64,000 nt of DNA from positions 1-64,000 of the forward strand of contig NZ_JAFNIH010000043.1 of NCBI RefSeq assembly GCF_019160155.1, written 5' to 3'. The translations under genes and the position numbers were made by a program. This stretch comes from Pinisolibacter aquiterrae (GTDB lineage Bacteria; Pseudomonadota; Alphaproteobacteria; Rhizobiales; Ancalomicrobiaceae). The first letter of the stretch is position 1. Every line of letters starts with the position of its first letter. Of the stretch, positions 8,520-17,767 are shown in pieces. The notes below the pieces were generated by a model. The model was not told the origin of the DNA, ran no database searches, and saw nothing but the letters and a program-made list of their open reading frames with translations.

Positions 8520-9482
8520 ATGTTCCTCGACCGCTTCGGCGCCCGCGCCGCTCTCGCCGCCACGGCCCTTCTCGCGACGATCGGCCTCGCCCCGGCCGTC
8601 GCCGAGCCGATCGCGGTCGACGTCCACAACAAGTCCTACGTCACCAAATGCGCCGAGGAGGACAACGTCTATTACACGTTGACCTCGCCGAAGGTCGCCG
8701 CCTTCACCATCACCGCCGAGACCCCGGCCTATGTCGACACGATCGTGCGCGATCGTCACGCGCCCGACTTCTCCGGCTGCACCTTCGGCCATTCCGGCGG
8801 TGCCGACGGCGCCCACTACACGCCCCCGACCGCGGTTCTGTGGGAAGACGACGAATACGTCCTGAAGGGCGTCGTCTATCCCGACTTCTGGCGCCCGACG
8901 GTGGTCCCGGTGACCGTCGGCAAACTCACGCAGAACTTCCTCCACCTCGTCCAGCTGTGGCGCAAGACCCCGGCCGGCCCGGTCGAGTTCCTGGTCTTCT
9001 ACCCGCAGGACGGCTATTGGCGCCTGAAGGCGCTGCCGCCCTTCCGCATGCGCGAGGTCGCCTACGGCTCGTCCTTCCTGTTCGGCCCGGTCGAGGAGAG
9101 CACCCGGCCCTTCGTCGCCTACAAGGCGGTCTCCTTCGACCCCGAGACGGTCACCTTCACCATCGACTTCGCCAAGGGCGGCAAGGCGACGGTGGCGCTG
9201 AAGACCATCGACGTCGGCAAAGCCGCCGTCGACGTCGCCTTCGACGGGGTCGATCTCTCGAAGCTGCCCTTCGCGGCCCTGCGCTCGATGTATGTCGCGC
9301 CCGGCAACGCCGACACCGCCGAGATCGTGGTCCGCCCGACCCCCGGCGCCGCCCCGACCTCCTCGGTGGTGGTCGATTGGAAGGACGGCAAGGCCGCCGA
9401 CGTCGCCTTCACCCGGACCGTGCCGTCGACCCACAACACCTCCGCCCCCGACATCGGCTTCCGCGCCTTCCGCGATCGCTGA
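8520..9482 (+). CDS. Secreted protein of unknown function, first gene of a signalling operon
   Basis: 320 aa. The start at 8520 follows a GGGAGACG ribosome site and gives a clean signal peptide (ARAALAATALLATIGLAPAVAEP), so the mature protein is periplasmic. I do not recognise the family. The mature part looks beta-rich, with four early cysteines that could pair (KCAEED, SGCTFG region) and no transmembrane segment. It lies 24 bp before a histidine kinase gene and reads the same way, which suggests, but does not prove, that it senses or binds a ligand for that kinase. Confidence 0.7.
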   Translation: MFLDRFGARAALAATALLATIGLAPAVAEPIAVDVHNKSYVTKCAEEDNVYYTLTSPKVAAFTITAETPAYVDTIVRDRHAPDFSGCTFGHSGGADGAHYTPPTAVLWEDDEYVLKGVVYPDFWRPTVVPVTVGKLTQNFLHLVQLWRKTPAGPVEFLVFYPQDGYWRLKALPPFRMREVAYGSSFLFGPVEESTRPFVAYKAVSFDPETVTFTIDFAKGGKATVALKTIDVGKAAVDVAFDGVDLSKLPFAALRSMYVAPGNADTAEIVVRPTPGAAPTSSVVVDWKDGKAADVAFTRTVPSTHNTSAPDIGFRAFRDR

Positions 9483-9506
9483 GGCGGCTGACCGGGAGAG
9501 GGCGGC

Positions 9507-11954
9507 ATGAGCGAGCGCGAACCGGCCTGGAACGATGCGCCGCAGGCGGGCAGCGAGCGCCCGCCCGGCGTCTCGCGCCTCGACCTGCGCCGCCTGAAGG
9601 TCGCGGTCCGCGTCGGCCTCCCGGTGATCGCCTCCTCGCTCGGGGCTTTGGTGCTGATCGGGCTCCTGTGGGCGAGCGGCGGCGAATTGCGCTCGTCCTG
9701 GGCCGACATGCGCCGGGTCAACGATCGCCGCGATCAGCTGGTGGCGCTGGAACTGGCGACCTCGCGCCTCAATCGCGAGGTCAAGTCGTTCCTCGACAGC
9801 CCCGACGAGACCCGCCGCGCCGAAGTGGAGACGATGAAGTCGTCCTTCACCGGCGAGTTGTGGCGGGTGCGCGACGGCGCCGAACCCTCCGATTCGGAGG
9901 ACGTGGAGGACTTCTCCTCGGCCGCGCGCCGCTACCTGATCGGCTTCGACGACCTGCGCGGTCTCGAGATCGACGTCGCCCTGCTCTACGACGGCGACTT
10001 CGCCGATCTGATCGCCGCGATCCGCCGCCGGCTCGACGCGCTCGATCTGGCGATCCGCCCCGGCGACGTCGAGCTGCGCCCGCTGGTCGCGCGCGCCTAC
10101 GACCGCTTCGCCGCGCTGCAGATCCACCTCGGCGCCTATCGCCGTGACCGCAACGTCGACCAGATCGGCGAGGCGCGGCAGGCCCGCGACGACTTCGAGG
10201 CCGCCATCGTCGCCATCGGCCGCAGCCCCGCACCCGACAGCCGCGGCTACGCGGTCGAGATGTTCGCGCCCCATCTCGCCGCCCTCGACGAGCTCCTCCA
10301 ACGACTGGTGGCGATCTCCTGGCGCAAGTCGTTGTGGCTCTCCGGCTACGTCGACGGCAATCGCGACACCATGACCGAGGCGCTGACCCGCCTGCTCGAT
10401 CGCCAGCGCGGTCGCGAGAAGGCCGCGCTCGATCATTTCGAGGCCCTGCTGGTCGGCCTCACGTGGCGCCTCGTCGCCGTCGTCGCCCTGTCGCTGGCGT
10501 TCGCGCTCTGGGTCGTCGGCCGGGTCGCCCGTTCGATCTCCTGCCCACTCGCCGAGCAGACGGTCGCGCTGCGCGCCGTCGTCGGCGGGCTCCACGATCG
10601 TCCGGTGCCCTCGCTCGACGCGCCCGACGAGATCGGCGATGCCGCCCGCGCGCTCGAGGTCTTCCGGCGCGAGGTCGCCGACCGCCGCCGCCGCGAGGAG
10701 GATCACGACATTCAGGAACGGCGGTGGCTGTCGATCCTCGAGACCAGCCCGATCGCCATCGCCATCCTCTCCGCCGAGACCGGGCGGCTGATCTTCGCCA
10801 ATCGGCGCTGGCGCGACCTGCTGCCGGCGGCGCGCGACGACGCCGTGGAGACCGGCAACGATCTCGCCGACCGCTTCGTCGACCCCGCCCAAGCCGGCAC
10901 GCTGGCGGCCGCGGTCGCCCGTCGCGACGGAGTCACCGCCTGGGCGGCCGAACTGCGCCGCCCCGACGGCGCCTCCTGGTGGGCGCTGATCGAGATCCGC
11001 CCGATCGACTTCGCCGGCCGCCCCGCCCACATCCTGTGGCTCTACGACGACACCGAGGGCCGCCGCGCCGAAGAGGCGGTCGGCGAGGCGCGCGACCGCG
11101 CCGAGGCGGCGCTCGTCCGCCTCGCCCGCGCCCAGGACGAATTGGTCGAGGCGGAGAAGCTCGCCGCCATCGGCGGGCTGGTGGCCGGCGTCGCCCACGA
11201 GGTCAACAACCCCGTCGGCATCGGCCTGACCGTCGCCTCGACGCTGGACGCCCGCGCCCGCGCCTTCGCCGCCGAGGTCGCCGCCGGCGGTCTGCGCCGC
11301 TCGCGGCTCGACGACTTCGTCGCCGGCGTCGCCGACGCCTCCAAGCAACTGGTCGCCAATCTGACCCGCGCCGCCGATCTCGTGCTCGCCTTCAAACAGG
11401 TGGCGGTCGATCGGACCCACCCCGACCGGCGCGGTTTCGACCTCGCCGAGGCGACCGAACAGATCGTCGCGAGCCTGCGTCCGGGCCTCCGGGCGACGCC
11501 GCATCGGCTCGACGTCGCGGTGCCCGAGGGGCTGGCGATGGAGGGCTACCCCGGAGCGTGGGGGCAGATCCTCACCAATCTCTTCGTCAATGCTCTGACA
11601 CATGCCTTTACGGAGGGTCGATCCGGTGGCATGACCATCGAGGCACGAGCCCTGGGAGAGGATCGTGTCGTGGTCACCTTCGCCGACGACGGCGTGGGGA
11701 TGGACGCGGAGACGGCGCGACGCGCCTTCGAGCCGTTCTTCACCACGCGGCGCGGACGCGGGGGGAGTGGTCTGGGCCTGCACATCGTGCGGACGCTGGT
11801 GGTCAATCGGATGGGTGGGCGCATCCGAATCGTCACCGCGCCGGGCGAAGGTTGCCGCTTCGAGATGACGATGCCGCGCGTGGCACCGGACGATCCGGTC
11901 GCGCCGCGCGACGAGGGGGAGGGGTACGACGCCCGATGGTCGACGACGACCTGA
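9507..11954 (+). CDS. Membrane-bound sensor histidine kinase with HAMP and PAS domains
   Basis: 815 aa. TM1 at about residues 33-55; a roughly 260-residue, probably helical periplasmic sensor region; TM2 at about 318-338; HAMP linker to about 395; PAS domain about 405-520 (SILETSPIAIAILSAETGRLIFANRRW); coiled segment; HisKA with His 564 in the H-box VAHEVNNPVG; HATPase_c with N-box NLFVNALTHAF, G1 ADDGVGMD, F-box FEPFFTT and G2 GSGLGLH. HEVNNP is typical of the NtrB/HPK4-like kinase group. It should autophosphorylate His 564. Its gene overlaps the next gene by 19 bp, so kinase, hybrid and regulator form one transcript. Confidence 0.9.
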   Translation: MSEREPAWNDAPQAGSERPPGVSRLDLRRLKVAVRVGLPVIASSLGALVLIGLLWASGGELRSSWADMRRVNDRRDQLVALELATSRLNREVKSFLDSPDETRRAEVETMKSSFTGELWRVRDGAEPSDSEDVEDFSSAARRYLIGFDDLRGLEIDVALLYDGDFADLIAAIRRRLDALDLAIRPGDVELRPLVARAYDRFAALQIHLGAYRRDRNVDQIGEARQARDDFEAAIVAIGRSPAPDSRGYAVEMFAPHLAALDELLQRLVAISWRKSLWLSGYVDGNRDTMTEALTRLLDRQRGREKAALDHFEALLVGLTWRLVAVVALSLAFALWVVGRVARSISCPLAEQTVALRAVVGGLHDRPVPSLDAPDEIGDAARALEVFRREVADRRRREEDHDIQERRWLSILETSPIAIAILSAETGRLIFANRRWRDLLPAARDDAVETGNDLADRFVDPAQAGTLAAAVARRDGVTAWAAELRRPDGASWWALIEIRPIDFAGRPAHILWLYDDTEGRRAEEAVGEARDRAEAALVRLARAQDELVEAEKLAAIGGLVAGVAHEVNNPVGIGLTVASTLDARARAFAAEVAAGGLRRSRLDDFVAGVADASKQLVANLTRAADLVLAFKQVAVDRTHPDRRGFDLAEATEQIVASLRPGLRATPHRLDVAVPEGLAMEGYPGAWGQILTNLFVNALTHAFTEGRSGGMTIEARALGEDRVVVTFADDGVGMDAETARRAFEPFFTTRRGRGGSGLGLHIVRTLVVNRMGGRIRIVTAPGEGCRFEMTMPRVAPDDPVAPRDEGEGYDARWSTTT

Positions 11955-13714
11955 TCGTCTTCGCGGAGGAACCGAGCGAAGAGATCGAAAGCGAACGCCG
12001 CCGCTGGAAGATCGCCGTGATCGACGACGACGAGGCGGTTCACGACGGCACCCGTTTTGCTCTCGCCGACTATACGCTCAACGGGCAAGGGCTCGACATC
12101 GTCGCCGCGCGGTCGGCCGCCGAGGGCCGGGACCTTCTGCGCGCCCATCCGGACGTGGCGGTCATTCTGCTCGACGTCGTCATGGAGACCGAGACCGCCG
12201 GGCTCGATCTGGTCGAGTTCATCCGCAAGGATCTCGGCAACGAGCTGGTCCGCATCATCCTGCGCACGGGCCAGCCCGGTCAGGCGCCCGAGCGCCGCGT
12301 CATCGTCGAATACGACATCAACGACTACAAGGCGAAGACCGAACTCACCGCCGACAAGCTCTTCACGGCGCTGACGGCGGCGCTGCGCGCCCATGTCCAA
12401 CTGGCGCGACTCGAGGAGAGCCGGCGCGGTCTCGAGATGATCATCGACGCCGCCACCGCTCTGTTCGACACCCGCTCGATGCGCCGTTTCGCCGAGGGCG
12501 TCCTGGTCCAGGTCGCCTCGCTGCTCGAGGTCGAATGCGCCGGCATGCTGGTGGTGCGCGACACCTCAGGCGCCGCCCGCGAGGAGGATCTGGCGGTGCT
12601 CGCCGGCTCCGGTGTCTATTCGACCGTGACCGACGCCGCCATCGCCCGCCGCGACCTCGACGAGGAGACCCGCCGTCTGATCGACGTCGCCTTCGCCGAG
12701 AAGCGCCACTGCTTCTTCGATCGCCGATCGGTCCTCTACATCCACACCGCCAGCGGTCGCGAGATCGCCGTCGTCCTCGACGTCGCCAAACATCTCTCCG
12801 CGACCGACCGTGCGCTGGTCGAGGTCTTCTGCGGCAAACTCTCCGTGGCCTTCGAAAACGTTCTTCTCTACGAGAAACTCCAAGGGCTGAACGTCGAACT
12901 GGAGCATCGCGTCGTCGAGCGCACCGAGGAGTTGACGGACGCGAATCGCCGTCTGTCGGATCAGCGGGAAATTCTGCGACGGGCGAATGCCTTCAAGATC
13001 GAACTGCTCGGCATGATCGCGCACGACCTGAAGAATCCCCTCGCCGCGATCCTCGGACGGGCCGAGATCATCTCCGAACTGATCCAGCGTGGAACGACCC
13101 CTGCGGTAACCCTCGAGGAACAACTGCGGAAGCTGGTCGCGCCCGCGAAGGTCATGACCCGCATGATCGGCGACCTCGTCGGTCAGGCCACCGCCGACGC
13201 GCTCGACATCACCATCCGCCCGACCGTGCTCGATTTCGCCGCCCTGGTGCACGACGTCCTCGACCACATGAAGCCGATCGCCGAGCGCAAGGATCAGACC
13301 GTCACCTTTACCGCCGACGAGACGGTTCCGGCCTGGGCCGACCCGGACCGCATGCGCGAGGCGGTCGAGAACGTCGTCTCCAACGCCCTGAAATACGGTC
13401 CCCCGGGCGGCGCGGTCGGCGTCTCGGTGCGCGCGCTCGGCGAGCGGGCCGTCCTCGAGGTGAGCGATCAGGGGCCGGGCCTGGCGCCTGAGGATTTCGA
13501 CCGGCTGTTCGGCAAGTTCCAGCGCCTCTCGGCGCAGCCGACCGGCGGCGAGCATTCGACCGGCCTCGGCCTGTCGATCGCCAAGCAGATCGTCGAGATG
13601 CACGACGGCCACATCGGCGCCCTCAACGCCGATCCCGGCCCCGGCACGGTCTTCCAGATCGTCCTGCTCGCGGAAGCGCCGACCGGCTCGGCCGACGAGG
13701 GAGGCCGCGCATGA
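11936..13714 (+). CDS. Response receiver - DUF3369 - histidine kinase hybrid (soluble)
   Basis: 592 aa, start ATG 11936 inside the end of the previous gene, preceded by a GAGGGGG ribosome site. Receiver domain at about 20-150 with acidic pair DDDE and phospho-acceptor Asp 80 (VILLDVVMETETAG), and the switch Lys in DYKAKTELT; then a DUF3369 GAF-like domain (about 160-320, LEMIIDAATALFDTRS), a coiled coil (ELEHRVVERTEELTDANRRL), HisKA with His 363 (GMIAHDLKNPLAAIL), and HATPase_c (NVVSNALKYGPPGG, DQGPGLAPED, TGLGLSIAKQ). No transmembrane segment. It probably receives phosphate from the upstream kinase on Asp 80 and in turn controls kinase activity toward the OmpR-type regulator encoded next. 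Confidence 0.9.
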   Translation: MVDDDLIVFAEEPSEEIESERRRWKIAVIDDDEAVHDGTRFALADYTLNGQGLDIVAARSAAEGRDLLRAHPDVAVILLDVVMETETAGLDLVEFIRKDLGNELVRIILRTGQPGQAPERRVIVEYDINDYKAKTELTADKLFTALTAALRAHVQLARLEESRRGLEMIIDAATALFDTRSMRRFAEGVLVQVASLLEVECAGMLVVRDTSGAAREEDLAVLAGSGVYSTVTDAAIARRDLDEETRRLIDVAFAEKRHCFFDRRSVLYIHTASGREIAVVLDVAKHLSATDRALVEVFCGKLSVAFENVLLYEKLQGLNVELEHRVVERTEELTDANRRLSDQREILRRANAFKIELLGMIAHDLKNPLAAILGRAEIISELIQRGTTPAVTLEEQLRKLVAPAKVMTRMIGDLVGQATADALDITIRPTVLDFAALVHDVLDHMKPIAERKDQTVTFTADETVPAWADPDRMREAVENVVSNALKYGPPGGAVGVSVRALGERAVLEVSDQGPGLAPEDFDRLFGKFQRLSAQPTGGEHSTGLGLSIAKQIVEMHDGHIGALNADPGPGTVFQIVLLAEAPTGSADEGGRA

Positions 13715-14436
13715 TGGAAGGCACCCGTATCGCCGTCGTCGACGACGACCTCCACACCCGCGAGACCGTCGCGGACTATCTCGAACTCCATGCCTTCGAG
13801 GTGCTGCGGCTCGACGGCGCCGTCGCGCTGCGCGCCTCGCTGACGCGCGCGACGCCGGATCTCGTCGTGCTCGATCTGCACATGCCCGGCGAGGACGGCC
13901 TGTCGCTGATCCGCTTCCTGAAGGAGCATCACCCCCACGTCCCCGTGATCATGCTGACCTCGACGGCGAGCGCCATCGACCGCGTCGTCGGCCTGGAACT
14001 CGGTGCCGACGACTATCTCGCCAAGCCGGCCGAACTGCGCGAACTCGTCGCCCGCATTCGCTCGGTGCTGCGCCGCGCCCGGCTCTCCGCCTCGATCGCC
14101 CCGGCGCCGGTGCCGGTCGTGCGCACGGTCCGCTTCGGCCGCCGCCTGCTCGATCTCGAGACGCGGCGCCTGAAGGACGAGGAGACCGGCGAGGAGGGCC
14201 TGCTCCAGACCTCCGAATTCGCGCTCCTCAAGGCCTTCGTCGATCATCCCGGCCGGATTCTGTCGCGCGAGCAGCTGCTCGACCTCGCCAATGCCCGTGA
14301 TCCCGAGGCCTACGACCGCGCCATCGACGTGCGCATCGCCCGCATCCGCAAGAAGATCGAGGTCAATCCGAGCGAGCCGACCTTCATCCGCACGGTGCGC
14401 GGCGCCGGCTACGTCTACGAACCCGAGCGCGGCTGA
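13711..14436 (+). CDS. OmpR/PhoB-family response regulator
   Basis: 241 aa, ATG overlapping the stop of the hybrid kinase gene (ATGA at 13711). Receiver domain residues 5-118 with acidic pocket VVDDD and phospho-acceptor Asp 55 (LVVLDLHMPG), Thr in LTSTAS and Lys in DYLAKPAEL; winged-helix DNA-binding domain about 130-238 (QTSEFALLKAFVDHPGRILSREQLL, and RVARIRKKIE-type recognition helix followed by IRTVRGAGYVY). It is the likely DNA-binding output of the three-protein phosphorelay. Targets are unknown; a strong terminator follows directly. Confidence 0.95.
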   Translation: MMEGTRIAVVDDDLHTRETVADYLELHAFEVLRLDGAVALRASLTRATPDLVVLDLHMPGEDGLSLIRFLKEHHPHVPVIMLTSTASAIDRVVGLELGADDYLAKPAELRELVARIRSVLRRARLSASIAPAPVPVVRTVRFGRRLLDLETRRLKDEETGEEGLLQTSEFALLKAFVDHPGRILSREQLLDLANARDPEAYDRAIDVRIARIRKKIEVNPSEPTFIRTVRGAGYVYEPERG

Positions 14437-14520
14437 TACCATCGGGCGTCGAAGAGGACCGATGGTATTCCCGACGCGAATTTCTCATGCCTCCGATGCA
14501 CATGAGAAATTCGCGTTTCT
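14437..14520 (+). terminator. Double hairpin terminator ending the signalling operon
   Basis: Two perfect hairpins in tandem: TACCATCGG (14437-14445) with CCGATGGTA (14459-14467), then a 15-bp stem, CGCGAATTTCTCATG (14475-14489) with its complement at 14501-14515, followed by TTTCTT. The second hairpin starts one codon-length after the first and is AT-rich in its middle, unusual for this genome. The second is the probable intrinsic terminator; the first may protect the mRNA or be a regulatory site. Confidence 0.75.
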
Positions 14521-14717
14521 TCAGAGGCCGGGTGCGCCGGCACCTCCGGCCTTTGGTATGAAGTGCCCGCGACCTCCGGTCGCCCGGGCTGGCGAGGGGC
14601 GCGGCCGACTTTCGTCGCCGTTCGCCTTGGCGAGCGCCGTCCATGGTGCTAGAAGCCGCCGCAACGGCCGGTTCTTCGGCCGCTCCGTTCCGTATTCCGA
14701 CGAGAGGAAGCCCCGAG

Positions 14718-15140
14718 ATGGCGATCGAACGCACCTTTTCGATGATCAAGCCCGACGCGACCAAGCGCAACCTCACCGGCCAGATCGTGGCCCGCTTCGA
14801 GGCCGCCGGTCTGCGCGTGGTCGCCTCGAAGCGCATGTGGTTGTCGCTGCGTCAGGCCGAGGCCTTCTACGCCGTCCACAAGGAGCGTCCCTTCTTCGGC
14901 GAGCTCTGCGAGTTCATGTCCTCCGGCCCGATCGTCGCGCAGGTTCTGGAAGGCGAGGGCGCCATCCTCAAGAACCGCGAAGTGATGGGCGCCACCAACC
15001 CGGCCAACGCCGCCGAGGGCACCATCCGCAAGGACTTCGCCCTGTCGATCGGCGAGAACTCGGTGCACGGCTCCGACGCTCCCGAGACCGCGGCCGAGGA
15101 GATCGCCTTCTTCTTCTCCGGTCTCGAGATCGTCGGCTGA
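14718..15140 (+). CDS. ndk: Nucleoside diphosphate kinase
   Basis: 140 aa, the normal length. Start [18 protein letters not shown] with a GAGAGGAAG ribosome site. Active-site His 117 lies in the NSVHGSD motif, and the nucleotide-binding residues in FxMIKPD and [14 protein letters not shown] are present. It moves the gamma phosphate of ATP to other NDPs through the phospho-histidine, keeping NTP and dNTP pools balanced in the cytoplasm. Single gene, ended by an 11-bp GC hairpin with TTTT. Confidence 0.97.
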   Translation: MAIERTFSMIKPDATKRNLTGQIVARFEAAGLRVVASKRMWLSLRQAEAFYAVHKERPFFGELCEFMSSGPIVAQVLEGEGAILKNREVMGATNPANAAEGTIRKDFALSIGENSVHGSDAPETAAEEIAFFFSGLEIVG

Positions 15141-15168
15141 GCCGACACCTTCACGACGGCATGATTTC

Positions 15169-15198
15169 GCCCGGCGGTCTCACGACCGCCGGGCTTTT
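15169..15198 (+). terminator. Intrinsic terminator of ndk
   Basis: GCCCGGCGGTC (15169-15179) pairs with GACCGCCGGGC (15184-15194) around a TCAC tetraloop, followed by TTTT. Confidence 0.85.
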
Positions 15199-15281
15199 CG
15201 TATCCGTTCAATCGGGTGGTATTTTCAATCGATATGATCGGAAGAAGAACTGTCTCGTGGTGTGAAACCGGGAGGCGTGTC

Positions 15282-15551
15282 ATGCCCGGACGGTCCATGT
15301 CCGTCTGGAAATCGGGACCCGTGATCGCCGCCGAAGGCGGCGTGGCTCGGCTCGCCACCATCCCGTTCGCCCGCGACGGCGCCGGCTGGATCGGGCCGGA
15401 CGGTGGGTGCAGTTCCGCCGGCGCCTGCGCCGAACGCGCGGCGACCTTCATCGCCCTGGTGAAGGCGAGGGGATACCAGGAATATTCCTTCTGGCACTGG
15501 GGCGGCGCCCCGTTGGCGCTCTGGGAGGTTCTGAACACCACCGCGCCGTGA
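15282..15551 (+). CDS. Small protein of unknown function
   Basis: 89 aa. I prefer the ATG at 15282 because GGGAGG stands six bases upstream; an upstream in-frame start at 15216 lacks a ribosome site. No family recognised. The protein starts MPGRSMSVWKSGPVIAAEGG, contains one close Cys pair (GGCSSAGAC) and ends in an aromatic, WHWGGAPLALW, segment. No signal peptide or membrane segment. It stands as a single gene between two terminators, which together with the ribosome site supports it being real. Confidence 0.55.
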   Translation: MPGRSMSVWKSGPVIAAEGGVARLATIPFARDGAGWIGPDGGCSSAGACAERAATFIALVKARGYQEYSFWHWGGAPLALWEVLNTTAP

Positions 15552-15588
15552 CGGCGGCGGAGGCGCGCGCCCGGTTCGGCCATAAAAA

Positions 15589-15618
15589 AAGCAAGGCTCC
15601 TCGGAGCCTTGCTTCTTT
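15589..15618. terminator. Bidirectional intrinsic terminator
   Basis: AAGCAAGGCTCC (15589-15600) is complementary to GGAGCCTTGCTT (15603-15614), preceded by a run of A and followed by TTCTTTT, so it can end transcription from either side. It ends the small gene at 15282. Confidence 0.85.
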
Positions 15619-16022
15619 TGCAGTTTCGCGCGGACCTCTTGTTTCCGTCCCCACCCCCGATGGCGGGTGACGGTCGGCTGCTCCGGCGGTTGCGACCGCA
15701 TCGGGCGCCCGAGGTCTTCCTCCCGAGACTCAGACCGCGATTGGTAGTGGGGCTTCGAGCACGCCGTTCCGGTCTTTGCTCGCCCTCTTTTGATGCAACG
15801 AAACATAGTCGAGCTAAATCGGTTTGTCACCTTTCGAGGCAGGGGCTGCCCATTTCGTGATCTTTCGGCATAATTGTTACATTTCAATCGGTTGTCGCAA
15901 CAATTGAAGACATGGAATAGTATCTAATACGAATGGCTTAGGGGGCACCCCCGAAAGGACCGGATGGACGGCGGGGCCATCCTCCGCGAAGCTCGATCGC
16001 CGAATGCGCGAGGGACGAAGCG
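15619..16022. other. Intergenic region with AT-rich upstream segment of the lipoate ligase gene
   Basis: No gene recognised in 404 bases. GC drops sharply at 15780-15950. AATTGTT (15872-15878) and AACAATT (15899-15905) form an inverted repeat across this AT-rich part, and TTGTCG at 15892 resembles a -35 hexamer. It is the likely promoter or regulatory region for the gene at 16023, but I cannot assign a start site. Confidence 0.4.
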
Positions 16023-17600
16023 ATGACCGAGCGACACCAGACGACGCCCGCGACGGCGCCGGGCGAGCCGGGAAAGGCGGGCGATCCCGTGGCCGTCGAC
16101 CTCGCCGCCGTCTTCGCCTGGAGCCGGGCCGTCGTGCTCGACGGCGGGCCGATCGCGGCGCTGTTTCGCCCCCGGCCGGTGGTGGCGGTGGGGCGGGATC
16201 AGGCGATCGCCCGCGAAGTCCGTCTCTCCTGGTGCCGGGAGCGGGCCATCCCGATTCTGCGTCGTCCGACCGGCGGTGGCGCGCTCTGGATCGATCCCGG
16301 CCAATGGGCGCTCATCCTCGTCATGCCTGCCGAGAGGCTCGGCCCCGATCCCGCCGCCCGCCTCGCCGAGGGCGGGGCGGTCCTCGCCGCAGCACTCGCC
16401 CGGCTCGGTGTCGAGGCCCGATTCGTCGCGCCGAACGATCTCCAGGTGTCGGGCGGCGCCAAGATCGCCTCGGTCTTCCTCGCCGAGGAGGAGGGGCGGG
16501 CGATCCTCTTCGCCACGCTGCTCGAGACCTTCGACGTCACCGCCGCGCTCTCCGCCCTGCTGGTGCCGACCGAGAAGCTGACCGTGACCGGCCTCGAACA
16601 TGCCCGCGAACGGGTCGCGACGCTGACGGAACGGCTGTCGCCGCCGCCCGCCGCCGATGCCGTCGCCGGTGCCCTCAGTGCCGCCGTCGCGGCCCGATGG
16701 CCCGAGGCGAGATGGGCGGATCCCTCGCGCTTCGCGCCGCCCGTCGGCTCCGCCCCGACCGACCCCGATCCTTGGGAGGCAGTGCTTTCGACCGGCCTCG
16801 AGGTCGCCGATCGCACCGCCCGCGCCACTCTGCGCCTGCGCCTCGAGACCGCCGCCTCCGGCCGGGTCGCGACCGCGCGTTTCGCCACCGACGCCGCCTT
16901 CGTGCCTGCCGACCTCGCCGCACGGGTCCAAGAGGTGCTCAGGGGGCAGGCGATGACGGATCTGCCTGTCGCGATGGCCCGGGCGCTGCGTCCCGACGAC
17001 GTCTTCGTCGGCTTCGGCGCGGTCGATCTGGTGCGTCTCGCCGCCCGCGCGAGCGAGAAGGCGCGCCTCGCCGGGACGATCGGCCTCGATGCCGCGGCCG
17101 CCTCCGGCGTGATGCTCGCCGGCCCCGGCGGCGACGCGCTGGAAGCCCTCGAGGGCGCGAGTGTGATGCTGGTGCCCTATTGCGCCAAGCCCGCATGGTG
17201 CGCCCTGCGCCCGACCCCGGACTGCATCGACTGCGGCCATTGCGCCGTCGGCGACGCCTATCGGATGGCGCGCGAACGCGGTCTCGAGGTGACGACCATC
17301 CTCGATTTCGAGCATCTCGCGCAGACGCTCGCCGAGATGCGGGCGCGCGGCGTCACTTCCTATCTCGGCATGTGCTGCTCGGATTTCTTCCTCAAACGTC
17401 ACGCCGCCTTCCGTGAGGCCGGCATGGACGCGGTGCTGATGGATATCGTCGGAGCCACCTGTTACGAGCTGAAGGAGGAGCATCTCGCCTATGCCGGCGC
17501 CTTCAAGGCGGAGGCCGCGCTCGATCTCGACACGCTCGAGAAGGTGATGACGCTGGTGCCGGGTCCCGGTCGCGGACCCGCCGGCGAACCGGAGGCCTGA
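16023..17600 (+). CDS. Lipoate-protein ligase A-like domain fused to DUF116
   Basis: 525 aa, ATG preceded by GAGGGACGAAG. Residues about 25-215 are a lipoate ligase catalytic domain: [15 protein letters not shown] corresponds to the RRxxGGGxVxHDxG motif of LplA/LipM (the usual His is Ile here), [13 protein letters not shown] supplies the conserved substrate lysine. After a variable accessory region comes a DUF116 domain (about 385-510): [42 protein letters not shown], and GATCYEL...[19 protein letters not shown]. The nine or so cysteines suggest a metal or Fe-S site. Role inferred: attachment of lipoate, octanoate or a related group to a lipoyl domain. There is no GcvH, E2 or lipoate-binding protein gene next to it, so the target is unknown. 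Confidence 0.8.
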   Translation: MTERHQTTPATAPGEPGKAGDPVAVDLAAVFAWSRAVVLDGGPIAALFRPRPVVAVGRDQAIAREVRLSWCRERAIPILRRPTGGGALWIDPGQWALILVMPAERLGPDPAARLAEGGAVLAAALARLGVEARFVAPNDLQVSGGAKIASVFLAEEEGRAILFATLLETFDVTAALSALLVPTEKLTVTGLEHARERVATLTERLSPPPAADAVAGALSAAVAARWPEARWADPSRFAPPVGSAPTDPDPWEAVLSTGLEVADRTARATLRLRLETAASGRVATARFATDAAFVPADLAARVQEVLRGQAMTDLPVAMARALRPDDVFVGFGAVDLVRLAARASEKARLAGTIGLDAAAASGVMLAGPGGDALEALEGASVMLVPYCAKPAWCALRPTPDCIDCGHCAVGDAYRMARERGLEVTTILDFEHLAQTLAEMRARGVTSYLGMCCSDFFLKRHAAFREAGMDAVLMDIVGATCYELKEEHLAYAGAFKAEAALDLDTLEKVMTLVPGPGRGPAGEPEA

Positions 17601-17767
17601 GGGGAAGACCTGCCCCGCCGCCGGAGCGAACCAGTCTCGCCCTTGTCTTTTTCCCCCGCCTCGTCCACCAAGTGCGCTACGAGATCTTCATTTCGCCGGG
17701 ATTCTCGGGCGAGGTCGATCGACGACCCCGCGACCGATTCCCGCGCCTTCCACGAGGCCCTCTCCCC

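Noticed and set aside
8496-11783. A minus-strand open frame of 1095 codons opposite the signalling operon
   Set aside because: Antisense to well-supported kinase genes; composition typical of a shadow frame.
10334-11935. N-terminal extension of the hybrid kinase frame through the upstream kinase gene
   Set aside because: The extension is Arg-rich shadow sequence; the ATG at 11936 with a ribosome site and a receiver domain right after it is the real start.
15619-16022. Specific sigma-70 promoter before the lipoate ligase gene
   Set aside because: TTGTCG at 15892 and TATCTA at 15921 are not at a workable spacing, so I only report an AT-rich upstream region.
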